Part shown: one piece after another, positions 8,631 to 17,345 of the stretch
How positions within the stretch are numbered: position 1 is the stretch's first letter
How the letters are laid out: each line of letters begins with the position of its first letter
The notes under the pieces: generated by a model
The model's database searches: none
Seen by the model: only the letters and a program-made list of their open reading frames with translations
Told to the model about the DNA's origin: nothing
Made by a program: the position numbers and the translations under genes
Assembly (NCBI GenBank): GCA_021774445.1
Contig: JAJFJA010000005.1
Location: 1 to 64,000 of the forward strand
Reading direction: 5' to 3'
DNA from: Alphaproteobacteria bacterium
Lineage (GTDB): Bacteria; Pseudomonadota; Alphaproteobacteria; UBA6615
Length of the DNA stretch: 64,000 nt

Positions 8631-10375
8631 CGGACCCGTTGCTCGACGAGATGATCGCCGCCGTAGATGGGCCGCGGATGATGGAGCATATGAACGCCTT
8701 CGCGCGTTGGACCAAACATGCCGGCACGCCTGAGGAGTTGGAAAGCCTGGAATACTGCCAGGCGAAGCTCGACGACTATGGCTATGAGACCGAGATCGTC
8801 CAACATGACGCCTATATAAGCATGCCCGGGAAGGCTGCTGTCATCTGCGAGGGGGATCCGTTCAGGTGCATCACCCATGCTTTTTCGAGGGCATCAAGCG
8901 CCGATGGCTTGCGGGCGCCAATCGTTTATCTCGGCAAGGGTACCGATGGTGACATCGCGGCTCATGATGTGCGCGGCAAGATCGTCGTCGTTGAGGGCAT
9001 CGCCAATCCGTCGATGTCCTTGCGGGCATCCCGCGCCGGCGCGGCCGGTCAACTGCATATCAGCCCCCACGAACACGTGCATGAGATGTGCATATCGTCG
9101 GTATGGGGAAATCCGACACATGAAACCGTTCACAACCTGCCAGGTACGGTTGTCGTGACGGTCCCGCTGGATGCCGGTACGGAAATTAAGAAACGCCTGC
9201 GAGCGAACCCAAATCTTGAGATAACGCTGCATGCCGACGTCGAGACAGGATGGCGGAAGACCCCCATTCTGATCGCCGATCTGGGCAGTTCGAAGGGCAG
9301 AGACGACGAGCCCTTCGTGTTGTTCACCGGCCATCACGATACTTGGTACTACGGCGTGATGGACAATGGCGGCGCCAACGCCACGATGCTGGAGGTGGCG
9401 CGGCTGTGCCAGGAACATCGGGACCAGTGGCGCCGAGGATTGCGCATCATCTTCTGGTCCGGTCACAGCCAGGGGCGCTATTCAAGCTCCAGCTGGTATT
9501 CGGATGCCCATTGGGAGGAGCTGGAGAGTCGGGCCACAGTCCACGTGAACATCGACTCCACCGGCGGCATGGGCAACGTCATCGTCGCCGATACCAGCGC
9601 CGCCGCCGAGCTGCGCGAGTTGGCCGCGCAGGCCATCACGACATACGGCAAGCAGGAATATTCGCGGCGCCGCCTGCAACGCGGTGGGGACCAGGCGTTC
9701 TGGGGGATCGGGGTGCCGGGCATCTACCAGAATATGAGCGAGCAGCCGGCGCGGGCCGAGGCCAATGCCTCGGCCGCGGTGTTCGGCACAGACAAGCGCA
9801 AAGGTGCGGGTACAGGCTGGTGGTGGCACACGCCGGACGACCTGCTCGACAAGATCGATGAAGAGCTGCTGGTACGGGACACACAGATCTATCAGTTCAC
9901 GATCTGGCGGTTGCTCAACGACGCTGTGCTGCCACTCGATTACGCCGAACATGCGCGGGACCTGCGGGCGGAGCTGAACGCGTTGCACAAGTCCACGGAT
10001 GGACGGTTCGACCTGAGCGTGCTGCAGGAGAGGGCCCGGCTGCTCGAGGGGCAAGCCAGTGAGCTGAACGGCCGCATCGCCTCAGCCAGTCCAACCGCCG
10101 TCGAGCGGATAAACCGAGGGCTTACTGAGGTCGCGAGGGCCCTGGTACCTGTCGACTACACCACGGGCGATCGCTTCGAGCATGATCCGGCGCTGCCGCA
10201 GAAGATCTACCCGTGCCTGCAGCCGTTACACAAACTTGCGGAACTGGCGCCGGACTCGGCGGAGGGAAAATTCCTGTGCAACGGTATGGCACGAGAACGT
10301 AATCGGGTGGCCTGGGCGCTGCGGCAAGCCAACGAAGCGCTTGCCAGCACGCTGGCAGATCTCGCGGAAGATTAA
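8627..10375 (+). CDS. M28-family (zinc aminopeptidase fold) hydrolase with altered active site
   Basis: 582 aa. ATG 8627 has an ideal AGGAGGAGG ribosome site; a longer frame upstream merely overlaps the permease in another register. A PA-like insert spans ~90-215. The M28 core follows: G-H-H-D-T (first His), M-D-N-G-G-A (bridging Asp), N-I-D-S-T-G (Asp) and W-H-T-P-D-D (last His) are present. The usual Glu-Glu pair after the F-W strand (base plus ligand) is replaced by His-Ser (W-S-G-H-S-Q-G-R-Y). It has no signal peptide, so it would act in the cytosol on what the importer brings in. The altered centre means it may not be an ordinary peptidase. Confidence 0.8.
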   Translation: MTDPLLDEMIAAVDGPRMMEHMNAFARWTKHAGTPEELESLEYCQAKLDDYGYETEIVQHDAYISMPGKAAVICEGDPFRCITHAFSRASSADGLRAPIVYLGKGTDGDIAAHDVRGKIVVVEGIANPSMSLRASRAGAAGQLHISPHEHVHEMCISSVWGNPTHETVHNLPGTVVVTVPLDAGTEIKKRLRANPNLEITLHADVETGWRKTPILIADLGSSKGRDDEPFVLFTGHHDTWYYGVMDNGGANATMLEVARLCQEHRDQWRRGLRIIFWSGHSQGRYSSSSWYSDAHWEELESRATVHVNIDSTGGMGNVIVADTSAAAELRELAAQAITTYGKQEYSRRRLQRGGDQAFWGIGVPGIYQNMSEQPARAEANASAAVFGTDKRKGAGTGWWWHTPDDLLDKIDEELLVRDTQIYQFTIWRLLNDAVLPLDYAEHARDLRAELNALHKSTDGRFDLSVLQERARLLEGQASELNGRIASASPTAVERINRGLTEVARALVPVDYTTGDRFEHDPALPQKIYPCLQPLHKLAELAPDSAEGKFLCNGMARERNRVAWALRQANEALASTLADLAED

Positions 10376-10386
10376 GGAGGAAGTTC

Positions 10387-11178
10387 ATGCTCTTGGCGAA
10401 CCGACGCGCGCTCGTGACCGGTGGCGCTGGGCGGCTTGGGCGGGCCATTGCGACAACCCTGCAAAGAGAGGGGTCCGCCGTCGCCATCGCCGACCGCGAC
10501 AGCGACCGCATCGATGAAGTCGTTGCCGCGTTGGCCCGCGATGGCGCTCCGGAAATCACCGGTGTGGTCGGCGATGTGGAAATACCCGGTGATATTACCC
10601 GGATGGTCGCAGCCGCGCATGACGCGTTGTCCGGAATTGACGTGCTGGTCAATTGCGCCGGCGTGTTCCCCAATCGGCCACTGCTCGACATGACCGTAGA
10701 AGAATGGGACAGCGTGTTCGCGATCAATACCCGCGGCACGATGCTGGCCTGCCAGGCGGCCGCCGGCCGCTGGGTCAAGGAGGGTGTTCGCGGCAGCATC
10801 GTGAATGTCTCATCCGGCGCCGCGACGTCGGCGCGGCGTGGCGGCAGTCACTACAACAGCTCAAAGGCGGCGGTAAACATGCTGACTCATGTGCTTGCCA
10901 TAGAGCTGGGCGAGCACGGCATTCGGGTCAACGCGGTGGCGCCGGGGCTGATACTGGACGAGGTGATCACCAAAGAGTCCGGCGATCAACATGCCTATAT
11001 CAATATGATGCTCAAGGGCACGCCGATGGGCCGCACAGGCGACCCGATGGATGTGGCGGAGGCCGTCGTGTTCCTGGCATCGGATCGGTCCGCCTGGACG
11101 ACCGGGGCGATATTGGAGGTGTCCGGCGGCTCCCATTGCGGCCGGCCGCATGTGCCGACGACCGGCGATCTGAGATGA
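10387..11178 (+). CDS. Short-chain dehydrogenase/reductase
   Basis: 263 aa. Cofactor motif TGGAGRLG (residues 11-18, with Arg-Leu in place of the usual Gly-Ile), N-C-A-G, a catalytic serine in N-V-S-S-G and the YNSSK pair are present. It starts 11 bp after the M28-fold gene behind AGGAGG and overlaps the next gene by 4 bases (ATGA). As part of the importer operon it probably oxidises or reduces an intermediate released by the hydrolase. Exact reaction unknown. Confidence 0.82.
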   Translation: MLLANRRALVTGGAGRLGRAIATTLQREGSAVAIADRDSDRIDEVVAALARDGAPEITGVVGDVEIPGDITRMVAAAHDALSGIDVLVNCAGVFPNRPLLDMTVEEWDSVFAINTRGTMLACQAAAGRWVKEGVRGSIVNVSSGAATSARRGGSHYNSSKAAVNMLTHVLAIELGEHGIRVNAVAPGLILDEVITKESGDQHAYINMMLKGTPMGRTGDPMDVAEAVVFLASDRSAWTTGAILEVSGGSHCGRPHVPTTGDLR

Positions 11179-12212
11179 CGGCAAAAACCGGCTTCACCAT
11201 TGTCGGCGCCGGTGCGATCGGCGCGATCGTCGGCGTGCACCTGTTGCGGGCCGGGCATGAGGTTACCTTTGTCGAAGCGAACCGGGCGCATGTCGAGGCA
11301 ATGCGCCGGGACGGGCTGCGCCTGACCGGCGCGTTGGAGGCGGTGGTAAAACCGACCGTGCTTTTGCCGACGGAAGTCGGCGGGACCTTGTCCCGCGTCC
11401 TGCTCGCCGTCAAATCGCGCCACACCGTGCCGGCGCTCGAACCCTTGGCACGCTGGCTGGCGGATGACGGCTATGTGGTCTCTTTGCAAAACGGCCTTGA
11501 AGAATACAAGATTGCCGGGCTTGTCGGCGAGGCGCGGACGATCGGCGCGTTCCTAACATTCGGCGGCCATTATCACGCGCCCGGCGAGATCGTCTATGGC
11601 GGGCGCGGCTCGTTCAAGATCGGGGAACCGGACGGCCGGATGTCCGCTCGGTTGGAGCCCCTACGGGATGTCCTCAGCGCGCTGCAGCCGGTGGAGATCA
11701 CGGACAATATCTTCGGTTTCTTGTGGGCGAAGATGGCGCTTGGCGCGGTCTACACCGGGACGGCGTTGGTCAGTGCCGACGTTCCGGACATCTATGATCA
11801 TGCCGCCTATCGGGAGATGCTTGGCAGTTTGGCGGGCGAAGTGGTTGCCGTAGCGGAAGCCGTCGGCGTTCGGCCGGAAGACTTCGATGGTTTCGACCCG
11901 AAAGTCTTTCGGCCCGGTCGGGCGCCGGACGCTGATGCGATCGCCGCCGCCTGGCAAGGCCAACGCCAGTACTGGCAGCAGCACGACACGCCGCGTACCG
12001 GGATATGGCGCGACCTGGCGGTCCACAAACGCGAAACGGAAGTCGACCATCTGATCGGCGCCGTCGTTGAGCGCGCCAGGGAGCAGGGTGTTCCGGTGCC
12101 TCGGCTGGAGGCTCTGGTGGAACTGGTTCATGCTGTCGAGCGGGGGACGGCGGAGCTCGGCTGGCACAATCTCGACGCGCTCGTCGCCGTCGACGAACGC
12201 GAGCGGGCATAA
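11175..12212 (+). CDS. Ketopantoate reductase (PanE/ApbA) family oxidoreductase
   Basis: 345 aa. The N-terminal NADP-binding motif G-A-G-A-I-G-A sits at residues ~10-16, with the family's K-S dyad region in L-L-A-V-K-S-R-H and a C-terminal helical domain. The start overlaps the SDR stop as ATGA. Paralogues of PanE outside pantothenate synthesis are common in catabolic operons, and the operon context favours such a role here. A true PanE role is possible but less likely. Confidence 0.8.
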   Translation: MTAKTGFTIVGAGAIGAIVGVHLLRAGHEVTFVEANRAHVEAMRRDGLRLTGALEAVVKPTVLLPTEVGGTLSRVLLAVKSRHTVPALEPLARWLADDGYVVSLQNGLEEYKIAGLVGEARTIGAFLTFGGHYHAPGEIVYGGRGSFKIGEPDGRMSARLEPLRDVLSALQPVEITDNIFGFLWAKMALGAVYTGTALVSADVPDIYDHAAYREMLGSLAGEVVAVAEAVGVRPEDFDGFDPKVFRPGRAPDADAIAAAWQGQRQYWQQHDTPRTGIWRDLAVHKRETEVDHLIGAVVERAREQGVPVPRLEALVELVHAVERGTAELGWHNLDALVAVDERERA

Positions 12213-12224
12213 GTTCCACGCCGA

Positions 12225-13460
12225 TTAGTTCGGCGTTTTCTTCAGCAATTTCTTAAGGGGTACCAACGGATCCGCAAGTTCGTCCGCCGTGACGGGGATT
12301 GCCTGGGCGATCAGGCGCTTCGCTACCGTCAGATCGCGGGGTTGGTTTACGCTAACGGCGGCCCGAATGCTGCCATCCCGCAGATAGAAGGCGCTGAAAC
12401 TATCGCTCGCCGGTTCACCGCGCACGGTGCACGTCATGGACTGGTCGGGCGTTCCGACAATCTGGATATTGGCGTCGTGTTGATCGGACCAGAACCAAGG
12501 GGTGTCATAAGGCTCCGGCGCCTGGCCAAGCATCGCCTTGGCCACGGCAATGCCTTGATTCTGGGCATTCTCCCATGACTCATACCGAACACGCTGGCCG
12601 CTGGCCGGCCGTAAGCTGTTGGCGACATCGCCAGCGGCGAAGATGGCCGGATCGCTCGTCACACCGAGAGCGTCCGTGACGATGCCATTATCAACCACCA
12701 AACCGGCATCCCGTGCCAACCGATCATTGGGAATCAAGCCGACGCCGGCGACGATCGCGTCGACTTCGAATGGTGCTTGGCTGTCAACCATCAGCCGGTA
12801 TCGGCCATCCGAAAGCTTCTCCGCCGACTTGATAACAGTCGACAGGTGAAGGTCGATCCCGCGCCGGGTATGAAGGTCCAGCAGGTAATCCGAGAGAAGT
12901 GGCGGTGCGGCACGTCCACAGAGGCAGTCGGCGAGTTCAAAAAGATGTACCTCGAGACCGGCCTTGCGGGCGGTGGCCGCCACCTCAAGCCCGATCCAAC
13001 CGCCCCCTATGAGGGCGACCGTAGCGGCTGCCTCAAAGCGGGATTTGATGGCCGCGGCATCTTCCAATGTGCGCAGCAACAATATATCGGCCGCGTCCAA
13101 GCCCTGGACCGCGACCGGCCTGGCGCGGCCGCCGGTCGCCAGTAACAGACGATCATAGGTGAGTTCCCGGCCAGATGCGCATTGGACGATGTTTTGCTGG
13201 CGTTGAATCCGGGTCGCGGACTCACCGCACAGGAAGTCCAAGCTATCGAACAGATCGTCTTCAAACAGATAGGTATTCCGCGGTTCGGCCTCCCCCGCCA
13301 AAACGGCCTTGGATAGTGGTGGACGTTCGTAGGGTGGGTGCGGTTCGTCACCGAGCAAAGTGATGGTACCGCCATAACCTTCGGCGCGCAGGGTTTTGGC
13401 GGCCCAGCCCCCCGCCTGCCCGGCACCGACAATGACAATTGATTTCGGTTCTCGGATCAT
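12225..13460 (-). CDS. FAD-dependent ferredoxin reductase-type oxidoreductase (BphA4/rhodocoxin reductase family)
   Basis: 411 aa from ATG 13460 (a GTG at 13484 is an alternative). The FAD motif V-G-A-G-Q-A-G-G starts the protein, followed by E-R-P-P-L-S-K, diagnostic of this family. A second Rossmann motif G-G-G-W-I-G-L-E binds NAD(P)H, then F-A-A-G-D-V-A, and a C-terminal reductase domain ends near the P-L-V-P-L motif. It would pass electrons from NAD(P)H to a ferredoxin or Rieske partner, but no ferredoxin or oxygenase gene is visible in the window. It converges with the importer operon. Confidence 0.85.
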   Translation of the reverse strand: MIREPKSIVIVGAGQAGGWAAKTLRAEGYGGTITLLGDEPHPPYERPPLSKAVLAGEAEPRNTYLFEDDLFDSLDFLCGESATRIQRQQNIVQCASGRELTYDRLLLATGGRARPVAVQGLDAADILLLRTLEDAAAIKSRFEAAATVALIGGGWIGLEVAATARKAGLEVHLFELADCLCGRAAPPLLSDYLLDLHTRRGIDLHLSTVIKSAEKLSDGRYRLMVDSQAPFEVDAIVAGVGLIPNDRLARDAGLVVDNGIVTDALGVTSDPAIFAAGDVANSLRPASGQRVRYESWENAQNQGIAVAKAMLGQAPEPYDTPWFWSDQHDANIQIVGTPDQSMTCTVRGEPASDSFSAFYLRDGSIRAAVSVNQPRDLTVAKRLIAQAIPVTADELADPLVPLKKLLKKTPN

Positions 13461-13568
13461 AGAGTCAAAGCCGTTGCCCACCACTCACCAACATGTTCTC
13501 GGCCGCACAGAGTAACATATCACGGCGGGCAGAGCCGGGAGTCGTCGCGGTCAGGCCGTTGCCGAGGG

Positions 13569-14246
13569 CTACCCAATGGCCTCGAATGTCTGCTCCTCAA
13601 GCGCGCCGGCGAGGCCGTACAGAGCCTCATTGACTTCGGGCCAGCTCTTCAGCTGCTTCATGTTGGCTATCCAACGCTGGACGTTGGGGTAGGCAGAGAA
13701 GTCACAGCGGATGACCTCGCCCAGGGTTAGCAAGCTTATCCCGAAGTAGTCAGCGATGGTGATTTGATCGCCGCAAAGATATGGCTTGTCCGGACCGAGC
13801 CAATGGTCGTTGAGGATCTGAAGCCACTGCTCGGCCCGCTGCTTCCCCCAAGCTATGGTCGCGCGCTGCGCCTCGCCTGGCTCTCGCTTCTGGTGCGGGA
13901 AGATCTGAGGGTAGGTCATGCCGTAGCCGAAGTCGCGATAGAAGTTCGTATTGAACCAATCCATCATCTCATTGACTTTGGCCCGTTGCTTGAGATCCTT
14001 CGGGTATTGCGGGGAGTCCACTTTGTCCGCGAGGTATTTGAGGATTGACGAACTCTCCGTGAGGCGTAGATCGCCGTCCTCAAGCACCGGGACCAAGCGG
14101 TTCGGATTGATGGACGTGAACGCCTCTTGATGGTGCTCGCCAGTCATCAGGTCCACGAGTTGCTCTTCGACGTCGAGAGCATTTTCGGCAATGAATAGCC
14201 GCACGGGCCGGCTGGTCATTGACACTGGATGCATATAGAGCTTCAC
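13569..14246 (-). CDS. Glutathione S-transferase family protein
   Basis: 225 aa. An N-terminal thioredoxin-like domain (K-L-Y-M-H-P-V-S-M-T-S-R-P-V-R) is followed by N-P-N-R-L-V-P-V-L (cis-Pro) and T-E-S-S-S-I-L-K-Y (the glutathione-binding E-S motif), then the helical C-domain with the I-A-D-Y N-capping box. The Ser near residue 9 is the likely thiolate-stabilising residue. The substrate is unknown. It lies 180 bp downstream of a Pot-type ATPase gene in the same direction; co-transcription is uncertain. Confidence 0.85.
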   Translation of the reverse strand: MKLYMHPVSMTSRPVRLFIAENALDVEEQLVDLMTGEHHQEAFTSINPNRLVPVLEDGDLRLTESSSILKYLADKVDSPQYPKDLKQRAKVNEMMDWFNTNFYRDFGYGMTYPQIFPHQKREPGEAQRATIAWGKQRAEQWLQILNDHWLGPDKPYLCGDQITIADYFGISLLTLGEVIRCDFSAYPNVQRWIANMKQLKSWPEVNEALYGLAGALEEQTFEAIG

Positions 14247-14425
14247 GGTTCCTCCCTGTATCGATGTTTAATCGTTGGTCGCCCGCATTGCGCGGTCGCA
14301 CGGACCACCGACGCCACGACGGCGGCAGTCTAGCGGAATTATCCGCCCAGCTACGGTAACGGATGCGACATTGAGGTGCCGGCTCGTCCAACGTCCCGGA
14401 CTTCGTTAGCTCCGTGGTACGTCGA

Positions 14426-15565
14426 CTAGGAAGCCAGCTCCAAATCGGGGCCGGATTCGCTCTTGCGGTGATCGTCAGCCAAAATGTGAACGTCCGCCGC
14501 TCGCCAGGAGACGACGACCTGATCACCGACATCGACGCGCTGAGCAAGATATTTGTCGTCCGGAACATGTGACACAAACTCGCGATTGTCCGGCGCGTCC
14601 AGCGTTACTTTTACGTAAGTGCCCTGATACTCAATCGCGATCACCTTACCGACCACGTGATTTGGCTGGGTTGGTACGGCGTCCGACTTTTCAAGTTCGG
14701 TGTGATCGCGGCGGATCGACAGATGGACGATATCGCCGGCGGCGGCGCTAATCTGCGCGGAATCGACCTCGAAAATCTGGCCTTGGTCGCTGCGCAAAGT
14801 GACGGTGGGCCCGACGACTGACTGGACGACACCACGCAGGACATTTTGGCCGCCCATGAAACGGGCCACGTAGGCACTGGTTGGCCTGGCGTAAACATCC
14901 TCCGGCGCAGAAGCCTGAACGATGTGCCCGTCATCCATAACAACCACCAGATCGGCCACAGCGATCGCTTCGAGCTGAGTGTGTGTCACATGAATGAATG
15001 TAATGCCCAGTTCTCTCTGCATACGACGAAGTTCACCGCGCATCTGTAGTCGCAGGAACTCGTCCAAGGCGGATAGCGGCTCATCCAGCAGCAAAACTTG
15101 CGGGTTCGTTATGACGGCACGCGCCAAGGCGACGCGCTGTTGCTGGCCGCCAGAGAGCTGCGCGGGCATCCTTTCCGCCAGGTGGTTAAGCTGCACTTTC
15201 TCCAGGGTTTCATGGGCCTTGGCGCGGCGTTCGCGCTTGGCCATACCTTGCATCTTCAAGCGAAAGGCGACGTTATCCAACACCGTCAGATGGGGAAACA
15301 GCGCGTAACTCTGAAACATCATCGCCGTGCCGCGTTGGACCGGGGTCTGACCAAGAACCGAAACGCCGCTGATCTGGATTTCGCCACTGGTCGGGGTTTC
15401 ATGGCCAGCAATCATCCGCAAGATGGTGGTCTTGCCGCAGCCGCTCGGCCCCAGCAAGCAGCAGTAGGAGCCCCCATCAATTGTCAAATCAATGTCGTCC
15501 ACGGCCGTCAAGGAGCCGAAACTCTTCGTCACACCTTGCAGGGAGACTACGCCAGAATGCACCAT
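14426..15565 (-). CDS. ABC transporter ATP-binding protein (PotA type), second importer
   Basis: 379 aa. Walker A GPSGCGKTT, signature LSGGQQQR, Walker B L-L-L-D-E-P-L-S-A-L-D and the H-loop T-H-T, then a C-terminal TOBE domain from ~residue 250. It is the last subunit gene of the importer that begins with the Tat-type binding protein at 18644; spacing to the permease is 3 bp. The H-loop reads T-H-T rather than the more common T-H-D, with the His conserved. Likely substrate: a hydantoin, cyclic imide or related nitrogen compound, inferred from the operon. Confidence 0.85.
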   Translation of the reverse strand: MVHSGVVSLQGVTKSFGSLTAVDDIDLTIDGGSYCCLLGPSGCGKTTILRMIAGHETPTSGEIQISGVSVLGQTPVQRGTAMMFQSYALFPHLTVLDNVAFRLKMQGMAKRERRAKAHETLEKVQLNHLAERMPAQLSGGQQQRVALARAVITNPQVLLLDEPLSALDEFLRLQMRGELRRMQRELGITFIHVTHTQLEAIAVADLVVVMDDGHIVQASAPEDVYARPTSAYVARFMGGQNVLRGVVQSVVGPTVTLRSDQGQIFEVDSAQISAAAGDIVHLSIRRDHTELEKSDAVPTQPNHVVGKVIAIEYQGTYVKVTLDAPDNREFVSHVPDDKYLAQRVDVGDQVVVSWRAADVHILADDHRKSESGPDLELAS

Positions 15566-15568
15566 TTC

Positions 15569-16399
15569 TCAGAAGCTCTTCTTGTTGCGGCGGCGGTGTT
15601 GGATATAGCCGATCGATCCCAACGCCAACCCAATGGCCAAAAACGATATGATCGTCGTCACCGTACCAAGCGCATAAAGGGCCGGTGACGTAACTGTTGT
15701 GGTCATGGTGTATATTTCAATTGGCAGCGTGTTCTGCGGTCCCGTCGTCAGCCAGCTCCGCGGAAACTCGTCATAGGAGAGGGTAAAGCCGAAAAGAGAG
15801 ACCGCGATTATGCCGGGCAACACGATGGGAACAACGACCTGAGTCAAGGTCTGCCACCGGGTCGCGCCCAAGTCATAGGCGGCCTCCTCATACGCAGGAT
15901 CCAATCGGCTGAGGACAGCAAACATAATCAGCAACCCAAAGGGTAACGTCCAACTGAGATGGGCGCCGAAAGCCGACGAGTACCACCGTGTCGGCAGGCC
16001 GAGGAACTGGAATGCAACGAGGATACCAATACTCAGAACGAGACCCGGCATAATCAAACTCGCCAGCGCCGTATAGAACAATACGGAGGAGCCGAAGAAC
16101 CGACGCCGAAAAGCAAGGCCCGCGGCGACAGAGATCACGACGGTGGCAACCATCACCGCAAGCGCTAATGGCAGGGTGCGTCCGAAGGCGCCGCCGACAT
16201 CGCCGGTCCTTGCCTGGCCGAACAAGGCGCCGAACCAGTGAAAGCCGGGATCCGTGAGTGGGAATACCAAACCGCCGGTGGGGCCCTGAAATGATAGGAT
16301 AAATATCGATATCATCGGTCCGTACAGGAAGATGACGAACAGCGTGAACAGCGTTGCCAAAACGTAGAATGTCCAGGGCCGCTTCTGATGCTTATGCAT
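15569..16399 (-). CDS. ABC transporter permease (PotC type), second importer
   Basis: 276 aa with about six hydrophobic segments and the EAA loop E-E-A-A-Y-D-L-G-A near residue 170. It is packed between the other permease (5 bp) and the ATPase (3 bp), so it belongs to the hydantoinase-linked importer. It ends with a basic tail (R-R-R-N-K-K), expected on the cytoplasmic face. Confidence 0.85.
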   Translation of the reverse strand: MHKHQKRPWTFYVLATLFTLFVIFLYGPMISIFILSFQGPTGGLVFPLTDPGFHWFGALFGQARTGDVGGAFGRTLPLALAVMVATVVISVAAGLAFRRRFFGSSVLFYTALASLIMPGLVLSIGILVAFQFLGLPTRWYSSAFGAHLSWTLPFGLLIMFAVLSRLDPAYEEAAYDLGATRWQTLTQVVVPIVLPGIIAVSLFGFTLSYDEFPRSWLTTGPQNTLPIEIYTMTTTVTSPALYALGTVTTIISFLAIGLALGSIGYIQHRRRNKKSF

Positions 16400-16404
16400 G
16401 GCCC

Positions 16405-17265
16405 TTACCCCGTCAGCTCTTTGCGGACATCAACGACCCTTAGGATACCGGCGGCGATCAATACGACTATCGCCAGTAGGACGATCGAATTCGCGGCGGC
16501 GCGTGGGTAGTTCAGGATGCCCAGGTCAAAAAATACGCCCGAGGATACCGATCCCGACAGACCGCCACTCATCACCGCGACGACGAAGAAATCGCTCATG
16601 ACCAGGGTGACGACGAAGACCGATCCGAGCCCTATGCCGGTCTTGCACAGCGGTACAATAACATTCCATATCACTTTCCACCTGCTGGCACCGGCGTCAA
16701 CGGCGGCTTCCACCAACGACTTGTCGATGCGAGCCATGGAGTTGAAGATCGGTACGATCATGAAGAGAGTGAATAAGTGCACATAAGACAGCACCACGGT
16801 GAAATCAGAGAAGAGCAGCCAGAGGATCGGTTGGTCGATCACTCCGGAATTGATCAGTGCCGTATTAACCAGGCCTTCACGACCCAAGAGCGGTTTCCAT
16901 GAAATCATCCGGATGATGTTCGACGTCCAAAAAGGAACCGTACATACCAGGAAAAGACCAATCGCAATCAACAGAGACCGCACATGAAATACCAAGAAAT
17001 AGGCGATCCAGAATCCCAATACCATGGTCACTGCCAGGACAATAACCGTGAATTTCAATGTCGATAAATATAGCTGATAGTTGACAGCATTTGTCAGGAT
17101 GGAAAAATAGTTTTCGAAAGTGAACGCAGGCACTAAACCCACGAATAACTTATTGCGAAATACGCTAACCACCAGCACCAGCGCCAAGGGTGCCGCCAGG
17201 AAGAGAAACAACACGATCGCAAGCGGCGCCGCCTGCAAATAGGGAATGAGATTTCTGCTCTTCAT
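16405..17265 (-). CDS. ABC transporter permease (PotB type), second importer
   Basis: 286 aa from ATG 17265, which follows GCGAGAG; the longer version from 17307 would run through a hairpin. Six hydrophobic segments and the EAA loop V-E-A-A-V-D-A-G-A near residue 190 are visible. By eye its base composition is more AT-rich than the flanking genes. It partners with the adjacent PotC-type permease. Confidence 0.85.
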   Translation of the reverse strand: MKSRNLIPYLQAAPLAIVLFLFLAAPLALVLVVSVFRNKLFVGLVPAFTFENYFSILTNAVNYQLYLSTLKFTVIVLAVTMVLGFWIAYFLVFHVRSLLIAIGLFLVCTVPFWTSNIIRMISWKPLLGREGLVNTALINSGVIDQPILWLLFSDFTVVLSYVHLFTLFMIVPIFNSMARIDKSLVEAAVDAGASRWKVIWNVIVPLCKTGIGLGSVFVVTLVMSDFFVVAVMSGGLSGSVSSGVFFDLGILNYPRAAANSIVLLAIVVLIAAGILRVVDVRKELTG

Positions 17266-17280
17266 GGCTCTCGCAAAGTG

Positions 17281-17309
17281 GCGTGGGACGGCATCGAGCC
17301 GACCCACGC
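17281..17309 (-). terminator. Intercistronic hairpin after the second binding-protein gene
   Basis: GCGTGGG pairs with CCCACGC, then after one mismatch CGGC pairs with GCCG around a 5-base loop. It lies between the binding-protein stop (17346) and the permease start (17265), the same architecture as in the other importers of the window, and probably sets a higher binding-protein level. Confidence 0.55.
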
Positions 17310-17345
17310 TACTCTTTCAAAGTAGTGGTGATTTGCAACTGAGAT

